A stretch of 9,631 nucleotides of DNA from an uncultured Eubacteriales bacterium (GCA_900547165.1 URFZ01000030.1:1-9631); one strand, 5' to 3'; shown: positions 1-6,432, counted from the stretch's first letter. Notes: generated by a model not told the origin, from the sequence alone. Translations and numbers: made by a program.

Positions 1-1
1 G

Positions 2-79
2 GCGGAATCGTCTTCCGGTTCTTATCTGAAACAGAACCGCTTTCCGCAGATAACGGAACAGGGGAGGAACTCGGTATGA
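2..79 (+). CDS. C-terminal tail of an unidentified upstream gene (partial)
   Basis: The frame beginning at base 2 is open for 25 codons and ends at a TGA at 77-79. That stop overlaps the ATG of the next gene at 76-78 in the classic ATGA arrangement. The visible residues include SYLKQNRFPQITEQGRNSV, a polar, Ser/Gln/Asn-rich tail that I do not recognise. The overlap and the shared ribosome binding region imply translational coupling with the 319-aa gene that follows, so the two probably act together. Frame 1 is also open from the window edge, but the strong GGGGAGGAA site before the ATG at 76 argues that the next gene starts there and does not extend upstream. Only a fragment is available, so no function is offered. 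Confidence 0.5.
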   Translation, partial: AESSSGSYLKQNRFPQITEQGRNSV

Positions 80-1035
80 TATATCTTATTTCCGACACCG
101 AACTTCGGGTTCTGTGTTCCGCTTCCGGTCTTGTTCCGAACGTTCGCTCTCCTCTTGTCGAATTTCTCGCTGAAAAAACGCAGATCGAGGGCAGAATGCT
201 TGATGAAAACAGACGGGGACTTGTCGAACTCGGGCTGTTTGAAAGAACCGAGACGAATGACGAGACGCGCATCTCCGCCGAGGGGCTGTTGCTTTCGCGC
301 ATTCTCATGCGTCCCGAAAATGTTTTGACTGTCGGCAGAAAAAAAAGCGACGACGGGATTTGGCATTGCTGCTGCCGAAAAGGGATCTGGTATGTGTTTA
401 CGCGAAACGAGGAACGCAAAATAAATACCGTTTTTGCGTATTTCGATACAAAAATGCTGTGCGATTGGCTTGACGGACAGTTTACGAAAGGCTATCACAA
501 AACGGTCTCCGTCCCGTTCGGAATAGACCTTGAATTGACTTACAGCGAATGGTTCATGTTTCTTATGTCTCAGTTTGTTTATATGAAGCGTGAAACGGAA
601 CCCGAGCCCGATATATGGTTTGACCGCTCATGCTTGACGGAAGTTAATCCCGCAAACTATCTGAAATCAAATTTCCGTGCGCTCGGTCTTATGAATGCAA
701 GGGACACCGTGGACAAGGTTCTTGAACAGACAAATCCCGAACTTTTTGAAATAACGCTTTCGTCTCTTGTTAAGAAAAATGTTTTCACGTCCCGTGTCGA
801 TGAAAACGGAAAAGAGGAATTCAGTCTGACGAATGTTGCCGCCGCTTGGCTTGACAACGACCTCTTGATAGATACCCTGCTTTTTGATTTTAAGGGTAAA
901 AAAGGCTCTTATACAATACTCTTTTCCTTCCGTGCGACCGGGGTTCTCGCAACCGTCGATACGGGAAAGTCCGTTCGGTTCGTATCGTCAGGTGAAATAC
1001 CTTGGGCGGCGTATATTTCCGCCGCCGTTTCCTAA
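76..1035 (+). CDS. Uncharacterised 319-aa protein with probable internal duplication
   Basis: I do not recognise this family with confidence. The start at 76 is set by GGGGAGGAA at 61-69, a good site 6 nt upstream, and by the ATGA overlap with the preceding gene. There is no signal peptide and no clear membrane segment, so the protein is probably cytoplasmic. Two halves look related. Residues about 43-130 and about 224-313 share the same layout: a helix ending in a Leu-rich turn, an F-x-(S)-R strand, an acidic loop, an amphipathic helix, then a set of beta strands ending in a Trp-containing helix. A CCC triplet lies at residues 98-100. A pseudo-twofold alpha/beta layout of about 300 residues recalls EspG-type chaperones of type VII secretion, but no WXG100 or secretion ATPase gene is visible, so that is a guess. 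The next gene begins 30 nt downstream on the same strand. Confidence 0.8.
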   Translation: MIYLISDTELRVLCSASGLVPNVRSPLVEFLAEKTQIEGRMLDENRRGLVELGLFERTETNDETRISAEGLLLSRILMRPENVLTVGRKKSDDGIWHCCCRKGIWYVFTRNEERKINTVFAYFDTKMLCDWLDGQFTKGYHKTVSVPFGIDLELTYSEWFMFLMSQFVYMKRETEPEPDIWFDRSCLTEVNPANYLKSNFRALGLMNARDTVDKVLEQTNPELFEITLSSLVKKNVFTSRVDENGKEEFSLTNVAAAWLDNDLLIDTLLFDFKGKKGSYTILFSFRATGVLATVDTGKSVRFVSSGEIPWAAYISAAVS

Positions 1036-1065
1036 AAAATTGATTTACGGAGTTATTCTGCATAT

Positions 1066-1893
1066 ATGTGGTTTGTTTACATTTTGCTGGTTTTGATAAT
1101 CCTGTCTGGGGGATATGTTTTTCTTGTGTTGCCTCGACCGAAGCATTTTCGCCCGCGTTCGGACGTGTTTGAGCAGACAAAATTTTTCGCACACCGAGGA
1201 CTTTTTGATAACGGTGTTGTTGCCGAAAACTCATTGTCGGCATTTAAGGCGGCAAAGAAATTCGGCTGCGGCATAGAACTTGACATTCGCCTGTCAAAGG
1301 ACGGCATACCCGTTGTTATGCATGACCGTTCGCTGATAAGAATGTGCGGCGTGAACAAAAACGTCGATGACCTGAACGTCGATGAATTGAAAAAATTGAA
1401 ATTGCTTGATACGGAAGACTGCATTCCGACTCTTCGAGAGGTGCTTGACCTTGTTGACGGTGCGGTGCCGCTTGTTATCGAGATGAAAGCGGCGGGAACG
1501 GACGTTTCCGTTTGCCCTCAGAGCGAGATACTTCTGCGGCATTATAACGGAACGTATGCCGTTGAATCTTTTAACCCGTTTGCGCTTCGGTGGTACAGGA
1601 TACACCGCCCGGAGATATTGCGCGGGCAACTTGCGACATCGTTCAAAAATTCAAAGAACGATGCAAATCCGTTCGTTGCGTTTATGGCTTCGAACCTTCT
1701 TTTCAATTTCCTTTCACGTCCCGATTTTATCGCTTTTGACATACATTTTTCATCGTCTGTGCCTTTGAAAATATGCTCAAAATATTTTGCCGCCGTGCCC
1801 GTGGGCTGGACGGCTCGCAAAGAAACGGAACTGAACGACCCCAACTTTGAAAATTTCATTTTTGAGGGCTTTTTGCCCCATGCGGATAAGTGA
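1066..1893 (+). CDS. Membrane-anchored glycerophosphodiester phosphodiesterase
   Basis: This 275-aa protein belongs to the GDPD (UgpQ-like) family, which hydrolyses glycerophosphodiesters to glycerol-3-phosphate and an alcohol using a divalent metal. Residues 2-22 form one hydrophobic segment, an N-terminal anchor or uncleaved signal. The catalytic domain then follows. HRG is at 43-45 (H43 and R44), the E-x-D metal pair is E71 and D73, and the second catalytic His is H86 in VVMHD. An I-E-M-K motif follows, and the C-terminal strand ends in FIFEGFLP, typical of the TIM-barrel end. Because the anchor precedes the domain, it may act at the outer membrane face on lipid- or teichoic-acid-derived glycerophosphodiesters, although topology is inferred. 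An ACGGAG at 1047-1052 is a rather distant ribosome binding site. The stop lies 20 nt before mnmA. The substrate cannot be read from the sequence. Confidence 0.9.
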   Translation: MWFVYILLVLIILSGGYVFLVLPRPKHFRPRSDVFEQTKFFAHRGLFDNGVVAENSLSAFKAAKKFGCGIELDIRLSKDGIPVVMHDRSLIRMCGVNKNVDDLNVDELKKLKLLDTEDCIPTLREVLDLVDGAVPLVIEMKAAGTDVSVCPQSEILLRHYNGTYAVESFNPFALRWYRIHRPEILRGQLATSFKNSKNDANPFVAFMASNLLFNFLSRPDFIAFDIHFSSSVPLKICSKYFAAVPVGWTARKETELNDPNFENFIFEGFLPHADK

Positions 1894-1913
1894 ACCGCAG
1901 AAAAGATATATTT

Positions 1914-2990
1914 ATGAAAGTACTTGTCGCAATGAGCGGCGGCGTCGATTCGAGCGTCGCGGCAAAAATATTGACCGATTCGGGACATACCTGCGTGGGT
2001 TGTACGATGAAACTGTACAACAACGAAGACGCGGGCATTCCGCAGGGGCATACCTGTTGTTCTCTTGATGATGTCGAGGACGCACGAAGCGTTGCAAAAA
2101 AACTCGGTATGCCGTATTTTGTATTCAATTTTTCCGATGATTTCAAGGAAAAAGTTGTGAACAGATTTATTGACGCATATTCGAAAGGTATGACTCCGAA
2201 CCCCTGCATAGACTGCAACCGTTTTATGAAGTTCGATAAACTTTTCGAACGCGCGGATATTCTTGAATGTGACTGTATCGCGACGGGACACTATGCAAGA
2301 ATAGAAAAAGAAAACGGTAAATACGTTCTTAAAAAGGCTGTTGACCCGACAAAAGACCAAAGTTATGTGCTTTATGCCATGACGCAGGCCCAACTCGCAC
2401 GGACGCTTTTTCCTCTCGGAGGTCTTCGCAAGACTGAGACAAGAAAACTTGCGGATGAAAGCGGCTTTGTGAATGCGGAAAAACCTGACAGTCAGGATAT
2501 ATGCTTTGTTCCCGACGGCGATTATGCCAGTGTAATAGAGCGTTTTACGGGCAAAAAGACCGAACCGGGCAATTTTGTGGATACGAAAGGTAACGTTCTC
2601 GGCAAGCATAACGGAATTATACGTTATACGATAGGTCAGCACCGTTGGCTCGGGTTATCCCTGTCCGAGAAAAAATACGTTTGCCGCATAAGACCCGACA
2701 AGAATGAGATCGTACTCGGCAACAGCGAAGAACTTTTCAGCCGTGAGTTTTCGGTCGGCGATTTCAACTGGATATCAGGCGAAGCACCCTCCGAACCATT
2801 CCGCTGCAAGGCCAAAGTCAGATACCGTCAGCAGGAACAGCCTGCGCTGGTGACTCCATGTGCGGACGGTACTGTAGAAGTTGTTTTTGACGAGCCTCAG
2901 CGCGCAATAACTCCCGGTCAGGCGGCGGTTCTTTATGACGGAGAAACCGTTCTCGGCGGCGGCGTTATAGAACCGTTTTCGGAGAATTGA
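1914..2990 (+). CDS. mnmA: tRNA-specific 2-thiouridylase MnmA
   Basis: MnmA adenylates and then thiolates C2 of the wobble uridine (U34) in tRNAs for Lys, Glu and Gln, using persulfide sulfur delivered from a cysteine desulfurase. The 358-aa protein has the family's usual length and layout. The PP-loop SGGVDSS is at residues 8-14, CCSLDDVEDAR follows at 48-58, and the catalytic Cys98 lies in NPCIDCN. ATGHYAR is at 123-129, and the partner cysteine Cys197 is in SQDICFVP. The tRNA-binding and beta-barrel domains continue to the C-terminus with IGQHRWLGL and AITPGQAAVLYDG. The ATG at 1914 is chosen over an in-frame GTG at 1890 because family members begin M-K-V-x-V-x-MSGG and the GTG overlaps the previous stop. 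Its ribosome site is weak (GAAAAGA). The stop lies 2 nt before the next ATG. MnmA and LipA both insert sulfur, so their proximity may reflect shared sulfur supply. Confidence 0.97.
   Translation: MKVLVAMSGGVDSSVAAKILTDSGHTCVGCTMKLYNNEDAGIPQGHTCCSLDDVEDARSVAKKLGMPYFVFNFSDDFKEKVVNRFIDAYSKGMTPNPCIDCNRFMKFDKLFERADILECDCIATGHYARIEKENGKYVLKKAVDPTKDQSYVLYAMTQAQLARTLFPLGGLRKTETRKLADESGFVNAEKPDSQDICFVPDGDYASVIERFTGKKTEPGNFVDTKGNVLGKHNGIIRYTIGQHRWLGLSLSEKKYVCRIRPDKNEIVLGNSEELFSREFSVGDFNWISGEAPSEPFRCKAKVRYRQQEQPALVTPCADGTVEVVFDEPQRAITPGQAAVLYDGETVLGGGVIEPFSEN
2981..2985 (+). promoter_or_regulatory. Ribosome binding site deciding the lplA-like start
   Basis: GGAGA lies inside the end of mnmA, 7 nt before the ATG at 2993. 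It supports the ATG at 2993 over the in-frame TTG at 2987, which would overlap the mnmA stop codon. The site implies coupled translation of the two genes. Confidence 0.6.
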
Positions 2991-2992
2991 CA

Positions 2993-3940
2993 ATGTTGAC
3001 GTTCAACAACACTTTTCACGACCCTTTTTACAATCAGGCGTTTGAGGAATACGTTTTCGATACGTTTCGGGAAGACGACATTCTGTTTTTGTGGCGCAAC
3101 TCTCCCGCAGTCGTTGTCGGCTGTTCGCAGAATATATGCCGAGAAGTCAGCGTTCCGGCGCTGCGTCGGTCACACATTCCCGTAGTTCGCCGCATTTCGG
3201 GCGGAGGCACTGTCTATCACGATCTCGGAAACATCAATTACACATATATCAAAAGTGTTGACGGACTTCCCGATTACGGCGACTGTATACGTCCCGTTAC
3301 TGAGGCTCTTAACTCTCTCGGCATCCCCGCGCACCAAAACGGCGTCTGCGATATTGCAATCGCGGACAAGAAGATTTCGGGCAGCGCACAGCGCGTGGTC
3401 AAGGACAGAGTTCTTCATCACGGAACGCTTTTGTATTCTTGCGATCTCGGAGTGCTTGACGGTTTGACCACATTCGGTAAAAACGACTGTTTTAAGACAA
3501 AGGGAACTCTTTCCGCGATAAGTTCCGTTGCGAATATATCGGATTACATTAAAAATCCGATGTCAGTCGAAGATTTCCGGTCGGCACTTGCGGAAAAACT
3601 TTTACCGTCGGATTGCAAAACCGTCGAACTGACGGCGGAACAGGCTGCGGAAGTCGAAAAACTGCGGGACGAAAAATATAAAAGCCGCGAATGGACATGG
3701 GGAGCTACCCCGCCTTTTGTCTATGAAAAAACAGGCGTTTACAGGGACGAACCCATATATGTTTCTTACAAGGCAAAAAAGGGCGTTGTCTCGGATGCCG
3801 TGGTCGAAAGTCCATGGCTTGACGGTGCTCTTGCGTCGGCTCTTATGAACGGGTCGTTTCTCTGCCCCGAAGTCTTTGAAGATATTTGCCTAAAACTCTC
3901 CGATGACGAAAACGGAGAACTTTTCAGCCTTTTTATGTGA
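2993..3940 (+). CDS. Divergent lipoate-protein ligase A-like protein (first paralogue)
   Basis: This 315-aa protein has the BPL/LplA catalytic fold. RRISGGGTVYHDLGN is at residues 66-80, the catalytic-type lysine K127 is in DKKISGSAQR, and LHHGTLLYS is at 141-149. A C-terminal accessory domain follows from about 225 (WTWGATPPF, then a small alpha/beta part). LplA enzymes activate lipoate or octanoate with ATP and attach it to the lysine of a lipoyl domain. Two parts are unusual. The family GRND motif before the catalytic lysine reads GVCD, placing Cys119 where Asn is normal. The SVRSRVTN segment seen in E. coli LplA reads SAISSVAN, losing both arginines. The protein may therefore be a weak or altered ligase, an octanoyl or lipoyl transferase, or one with a different acyl substrate. 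It lies 2 nt after mnmA and 42 nt before its likely partner, the lipoyl domain gene. Confidence 0.88.
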   Translation: MLTFNNTFHDPFYNQAFEEYVFDTFREDDILFLWRNSPAVVVGCSQNICREVSVPALRRSHIPVVRRISGGGTVYHDLGNINYTYIKSVDGLPDYGDCIRPVTEALNSLGIPAHQNGVCDIAIADKKISGSAQRVVKDRVLHHGTLLYSCDLGVLDGLTTFGKNDCFKTKGTLSAISSVANISDYIKNPMSVEDFRSALAEKLLPSDCKTVELTAEQAAEVEKLRDEKYKSREWTWGATPPFVYEKTGVYRDEPIYVSYKAKKGVVSDAVVESPWLDGALASALMNGSFLCPEVFEDICLKLSDDENGELFSLFM

Positions 3941-3982
3941 GTTAAAAATTGCAACAGTACCTTTTGAAAGGAAATACATACC

Positions 3983-4222
3983 ATGGAAAAAGAAATCAAA
4001 ATGCCGAAACTGCGTCCCGAAATGAAAGAGGGCGTGCTTTGTGCTTGGCTCAAAGAAGAGGGCGACCGTGTAAGTGTCGGTGAACCCGTTTTTGAAATTG
4101 AGACGGACAAGGTCGTCAATCAGGTCGAATCGACCGAAAACGGAGTCATCAAAAAATTGTTGTTTGAAGACGGCGACACGGTTGCCGTTGATACCGCCGT
4201 TGCGATTATCGAGGTCGAGTAA
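3983..4222 (+). CDS. Free-standing lipoyl carrier domain protein
   Basis: The whole 79-aa protein is one biotin/lipoyl-attachment domain. It opens with an MPKLRPEMKEG strand like the N-terminal lipoyl domains of 2-oxoacid dehydrogenase E2 subunits. The lipoylation hairpin IETDKVVNQVES puts the modified lysine at K43, and the domain closes with NGVIKKLLFEDGDTV and a final IIEVE strand. There is no linker, peripheral-subunit-binding domain or acyltransferase domain, and the stop is followed 6 nt later by lipA, so this is not a truncated E2 in this window. It differs from GcvH, which is about 125 aa with a different N-terminal part. AAAGGA at 3967-3972 is the ribosome binding site. It is most likely the substrate of the neighbouring LipA and LplA proteins. 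Whether it serves an enzyme encoded elsewhere or acts as a carrier for lipoyl assembly is unknown. Biotin is less likely because the core reads DKV and not MKM. Confidence 0.92.
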   Translation: MEKEIKMPKLRPEMKEGVLCAWLKEEGDRVSVGEPVFEIETDKVVNQVESTENGVIKKLLFEDGDTVAVDTAVAIIEVE

Positions 4223-4228
4223 TATTTT

Positions 4229-5089
4229 ATGGAAAGAAAACCCGAATGGCTCAGGGTGCGCTATAACCGCGACGCAGTCAATGAAGTTGCGGAACTTATG
4301 CGCGACCTGAAACTCAACACCGTTTGCAAAGAGGCGAACTGTCCGAATCTCGGAGAGTGTTATCGCAAACATACGGCAACTTTTATGATATTGGGAAGCG
4401 TCTGCACCCGCAACTGCCGTTTCTGCAACGTCACAACGGGGCGTCCGCTGCCTCCCGACCCTGAGGAGCCGGAAAACGTTGCGCTTGCCGCAAAAAAACT
4501 CGGTCTGCGCCATGTTGTTCTTACTTGTTCCACCAGAGACGATTTGCCCGACGGCGGTGCCGAACAGTTTGCAAAGACCGTTGCTGCAATTCGCAGGCTT
4601 TGTCCCTCTGCCACGGTGGAAACTCTTATTTCGGATATGAAATTCAATACGGACGCACTCGATGTTGTCATTGCGTCGCACCCCGATGTCCTTAATCATA
4701 ACGTCGAAACAGTAAAATCACTTCAAAAAGCCGTCCGTCCGCAGGCGGATTATGAGCGTTCGCTCGGCGTTTTGCGTTATTGCAAACAAAAAGACCCGAC
4801 GCTTCTGACAAAGACCGGTTTTATGGTAGGTCTCGGCGAAACGGAAGACGAAATATCCGAGTTGATGGACGATATTCTGAAAACGGGGTGTGATATTCTG
4901 ACGATAGGACAGTATCTGCAACCGTCGCCCGAACATTATCCGCTTGCCCGTTATGCCACGCCCGAAGATTTTGCTCGATATAAGGAAATGGCTCTCGCAA
5001 AGGGCTTTCGCCATGTTGCGTCTGCGCCGCTTGCACGCAGTTCATACCGCGCGTGGGAAGTGATGGAGGACGTGCATGATCTATATTGA
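4229..5089 (+). CDS. lipA: Lipoyl synthase LipA (radical SAM)
   Basis: LipA inserts two sulfur atoms at C6 and C8 of a protein-bound octanoyl chain, consuming its auxiliary iron-sulfur cluster. The 286-aa protein shows all the cluster ligands. The auxiliary-cluster cysteines are C33, C38 and C44, and the radical SAM CxxxCxxC is C59, C63 and C66. The RSSYRA motif at 270-275 supplies the serine ligand near the C-terminus. HNVETV at 157-162 and VRPQADYERSL at 169-179 are classic LipA blocks, as is TGFMVGLGET. Two blocks differ from the common form: TCSTRDDLPDGG at 99-110 replaces TSVDRDDLPDGG, and LISDMKF replaces LIPDF-x-G. This suggests a divergent clade, not loss of function. It starts 6 nt after the lipoyl carrier gene, so its natural substrate may be that carrier bearing an octanoyl group. 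Its last 14 nt overlap the next gene. Confidence 0.97.
   Translation: MERKPEWLRVRYNRDAVNEVAELMRDLKLNTVCKEANCPNLGECYRKHTATFMILGSVCTRNCRFCNVTTGRPLPPDPEEPENVALAAKKLGLRHVVLTCSTRDDLPDGGAEQFAKTVAAIRRLCPSATVETLISDMKFNTDALDVVIASHPDVLNHNVETVKSLQKAVRPQADYERSLGVLRYCKQKDPTLLTKTGFMVGLGETEDEISELMDDILKTGCDILTIGQYLQPSPEHYPLARYATPEDFARYKEMALAKGFRHVASAPLARSSYRAWEVMEDVHDLY
5065..5070 (+). promoter_or_regulatory. Ribosome binding site for lplA inside lipA
   Basis: GGAGGA lies in the last codons of lipA, 5 nt before the ATG at 5076. It fixes the start of the second lipoate ligase within lipA and indicates translational coupling of the two enzymes. Confidence 0.7.
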
Positions 5090-6056
5090 AACAGGCTCCG
5101 ACGACGTTTATTACAATTTCGGACTTGAATATTATTTTACCGTAGAAAAGCAACTGCCCGATACGGTTTTTCTGTTTTGGCGCACGACCCCGACGCTTAT
5201 GGTCGGAAAATATCAGAACGTTGCCGAAGAAATAAACAAACCCTATGCCGACGAACACGGTATAAAACTCGTTCGGCGTATGTCGGGCGGCGGAACAATA
5301 TATACGGATCTCGGCGGCTGGCAGTTTACTTTTATCTGCCAGGGTGCGGAAAAAGAGATAGAGTTCAGCCGGTTTATCGAGCCTGTCATAGACGCGCTTC
5401 ATGAAATGGGCGTCAACGCCGGGTTTAACGGCAGAAACGATTTGACGATAGACGGAAAAAAGTTTTCGGGCAATGCGCAGTACCGCCTCGGAGACAGTCT
5501 CGTTCATCACGGCTCTTTGCTGTTTGACACCGATATCGAACAGATGGTCGCGTCAACCACCGTTGACAGTTATAAGATTATTTCAAAAAGCATAAAGTCT
5601 GTTCGCGACAGAGTTACTAATATTTCCGAACACCTGCCGTCCGCCATGAATCCCGATGAATTTAAGGAGTGTATGGTCAGACACATAATGCGGGGAAGCT
5701 CCGATGTATATAAAGTGACGTCCGAAGACGACAGACGCATTCGCGAGATTGCAAAAGAAAAATTCGAAAGTTGGCAAAGCGTTTTCGGCGTCAATCCCAA
5801 GTTCAATATCGAACGGACGGGACGCTTCGACGGCGGAAAGATAACATTCAGACTCGATGTTTCCAAAGGTGTTATCAAAAATGCCTCCGTATTCGGGGAT
5901 TTCTTCTCGACGCTCGACGCGGAGACGATCTGTTCCGCTTTGATAGGTTGCAGATATGAAAAAGGCGATGTTTTGCGAGCGCTTCTTTCAAACGGAATAG
6001 ACGGCGCGGTTTACCGCATATCTGCGGAAGACATGGCAAAAACAATAGCAGACTGA
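5076..6056 (+). CDS. lplA: Lipoate-protein ligase A (second, canonical paralogue)
   Basis: This 326-aa protein matches the LplA/LplJ type closely. It uses ATP to make lipoyl-AMP and then transfers the lipoyl group to the target lysine of a lipoyl domain. RRMSGGGTIYTDLGG is at residues 67-81, FNGRNDLTIDGKKFSGNAQ at 117-135 (catalytic K129) and LVHHGSLLFD at 142-151. An intact KSVRDRVTNISEHL segment is at 174-187. The C-terminal accessory domain contains WQSVFGVNPKFN and GDFFSTLDAETICSALIGC. Unlike the first paralogue in this operon, every expected motif is present, so this is the better candidate for true lipoate scavenging. It starts inside lipA with a 14-nt overlap and its own GGAGGA site, and is the last gene before a terminator hairpin. 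LipA makes the cofactor while LplA salvages it, so the pair covers both routes, with octanoate ligation an added possibility because no lipB or lipM is visible. Confidence 0.95.
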   Translation: MIYIETGSDDVYYNFGLEYYFTVEKQLPDTVFLFWRTTPTLMVGKYQNVAEEINKPYADEHGIKLVRRMSGGGTIYTDLGGWQFTFICQGAEKEIEFSRFIEPVIDALHEMGVNAGFNGRNDLTIDGKKFSGNAQYRLGDSLVHHGSLLFDTDIEQMVASTTVDSYKIISKSIKSVRDRVTNISEHLPSAMNPDEFKECMVRHIMRGSSDVYKVTSEDDRRIREIAKEKFESWQSVFGVNPKFNIERTGRFDGGKITFRLDVSKGVIKNASVFGDFFSTLDAETICSALIGCRYEKGDVLRALLSNGIDGAVYRISAEDMAKTIAD

Positions 6057-6062
6057 AAAACT

Positions 6063-6101
6063 AAACAGGTATGTAAAACGCAAGTTTTTACATACCTGTT
6101 T
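6063..6101 (+). terminator. Hairpin terminator after the lipoylation operon
   Basis: AAACAGGTATGTAAAA (6063-6078) and its exact reverse complement (6086-6101) form a perfect 16-bp stem with a 7-nt loop. The stem starts 6 nt after the lplA stop. The outer ends are A on the left and T on the right, and GTTTTAAC follows, so it can work as an intrinsic terminator for the plus strand, and weakly for the minus strand. The right arm coincides with the point where transposase homology on the minus strand ends. Confidence 0.75.
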
Positions 6102-6432
6102 GTTTTAACTGAATACGCTCGTGATTGTAGAAATGAATGTATTCATCAAGGAGGAGACGAGCCTCCTCCTTGGTTGACGGCATGTACCGATTAAACCACT
6201 CGGACTTGAGTGTACTGAAGAATTTTCAGCGCAAGCGTGGTCAAGAGGGTTTTCCGGGGTTGATATTGACGTAAGATGATGTTAGCTTAAAATACCCCTC
6301 TGAAGTGTATTGAATGCCTTGGTCACTGTGGCGTTGCAGCTCTGCCGTGACCTCTCTCTTGGCTGCTTTAACTGCTTCATAAACAAGGTTGTTATTGTTT
6401 TCAGTTTCCATCTTGTATGCAACAAATCGATC
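6088..6432 (-). pseudogene. IS3-family transposase (orfB) C-terminal remnant, frameshifted
   Basis: Read on the minus strand, the segment gives the C-terminal half of an IS3-family DDE integrase. It contains RFVAYKMETENNNNLVYEAV, then RHSDQGIQYTSEGYFKLT with the second catalytic Asp. Frame 0 then hits a TGA at 6241-6243 and another at 6226-6228. Between them the +1 frame reads NPLDHACAEN, carrying the catalytic Glu. Frame 0 resumes with KFFSTLKSEWFNRYM, then DEYIHFYNHERIQLK, and stops at 6088-6090. The SMSR block normally before NPxDNA is missing. Two compensating indels have therefore disrupted it. The region with the first Asp, the whole of orfA and recognisable terminal inverted repeats are absent. 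It is a dead relic between two operons and may mark an old insertion that joined them. Confidence 0.85.
6147..6172. repeat. Perfect 10-bp inverted repeat inside the transposase relic
   Basis: CAAGGAGGAG (6147-6156) pairs exactly with CTCCTCCTTG (6163-6172) across a 6-nt loop. On the minus strand it encodes the KEEARLLL part of the transposase, so the symmetry may be a by-product of that codon string and not a functional element. Confidence 0.5.

Noticed and set aside
1890..1913. Upstream GTG start for mnmA
   Set aside because: It overlaps the previous stop and adds eight residues before the conserved MKVLVAMSGG start; the ATG at 1914 fits the family.
1542..2642. Long minus-strand open frame opposite the phosphodiesterase and mnmA
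   Set aside because: It is antisense to two well-recognised genes, its translation is low-complexity and rich in F, R, H and K, and it has no recognisable domain or ribosome site. It is a shadow of codon bias.
3983..4222. Calling the small protein GcvH or a biotin carrier
   Set aside because: It is too short for GcvH, and the core lysine context is DKV, typical of E2 lipoyl domains, not the MKM of biotin carriers.
3890..4699. Long minus-strand open frame opposite the lipoyl domain and lipA
   Set aside because: It lies antisense to genes with clear catalytic motifs and shows no family signature.
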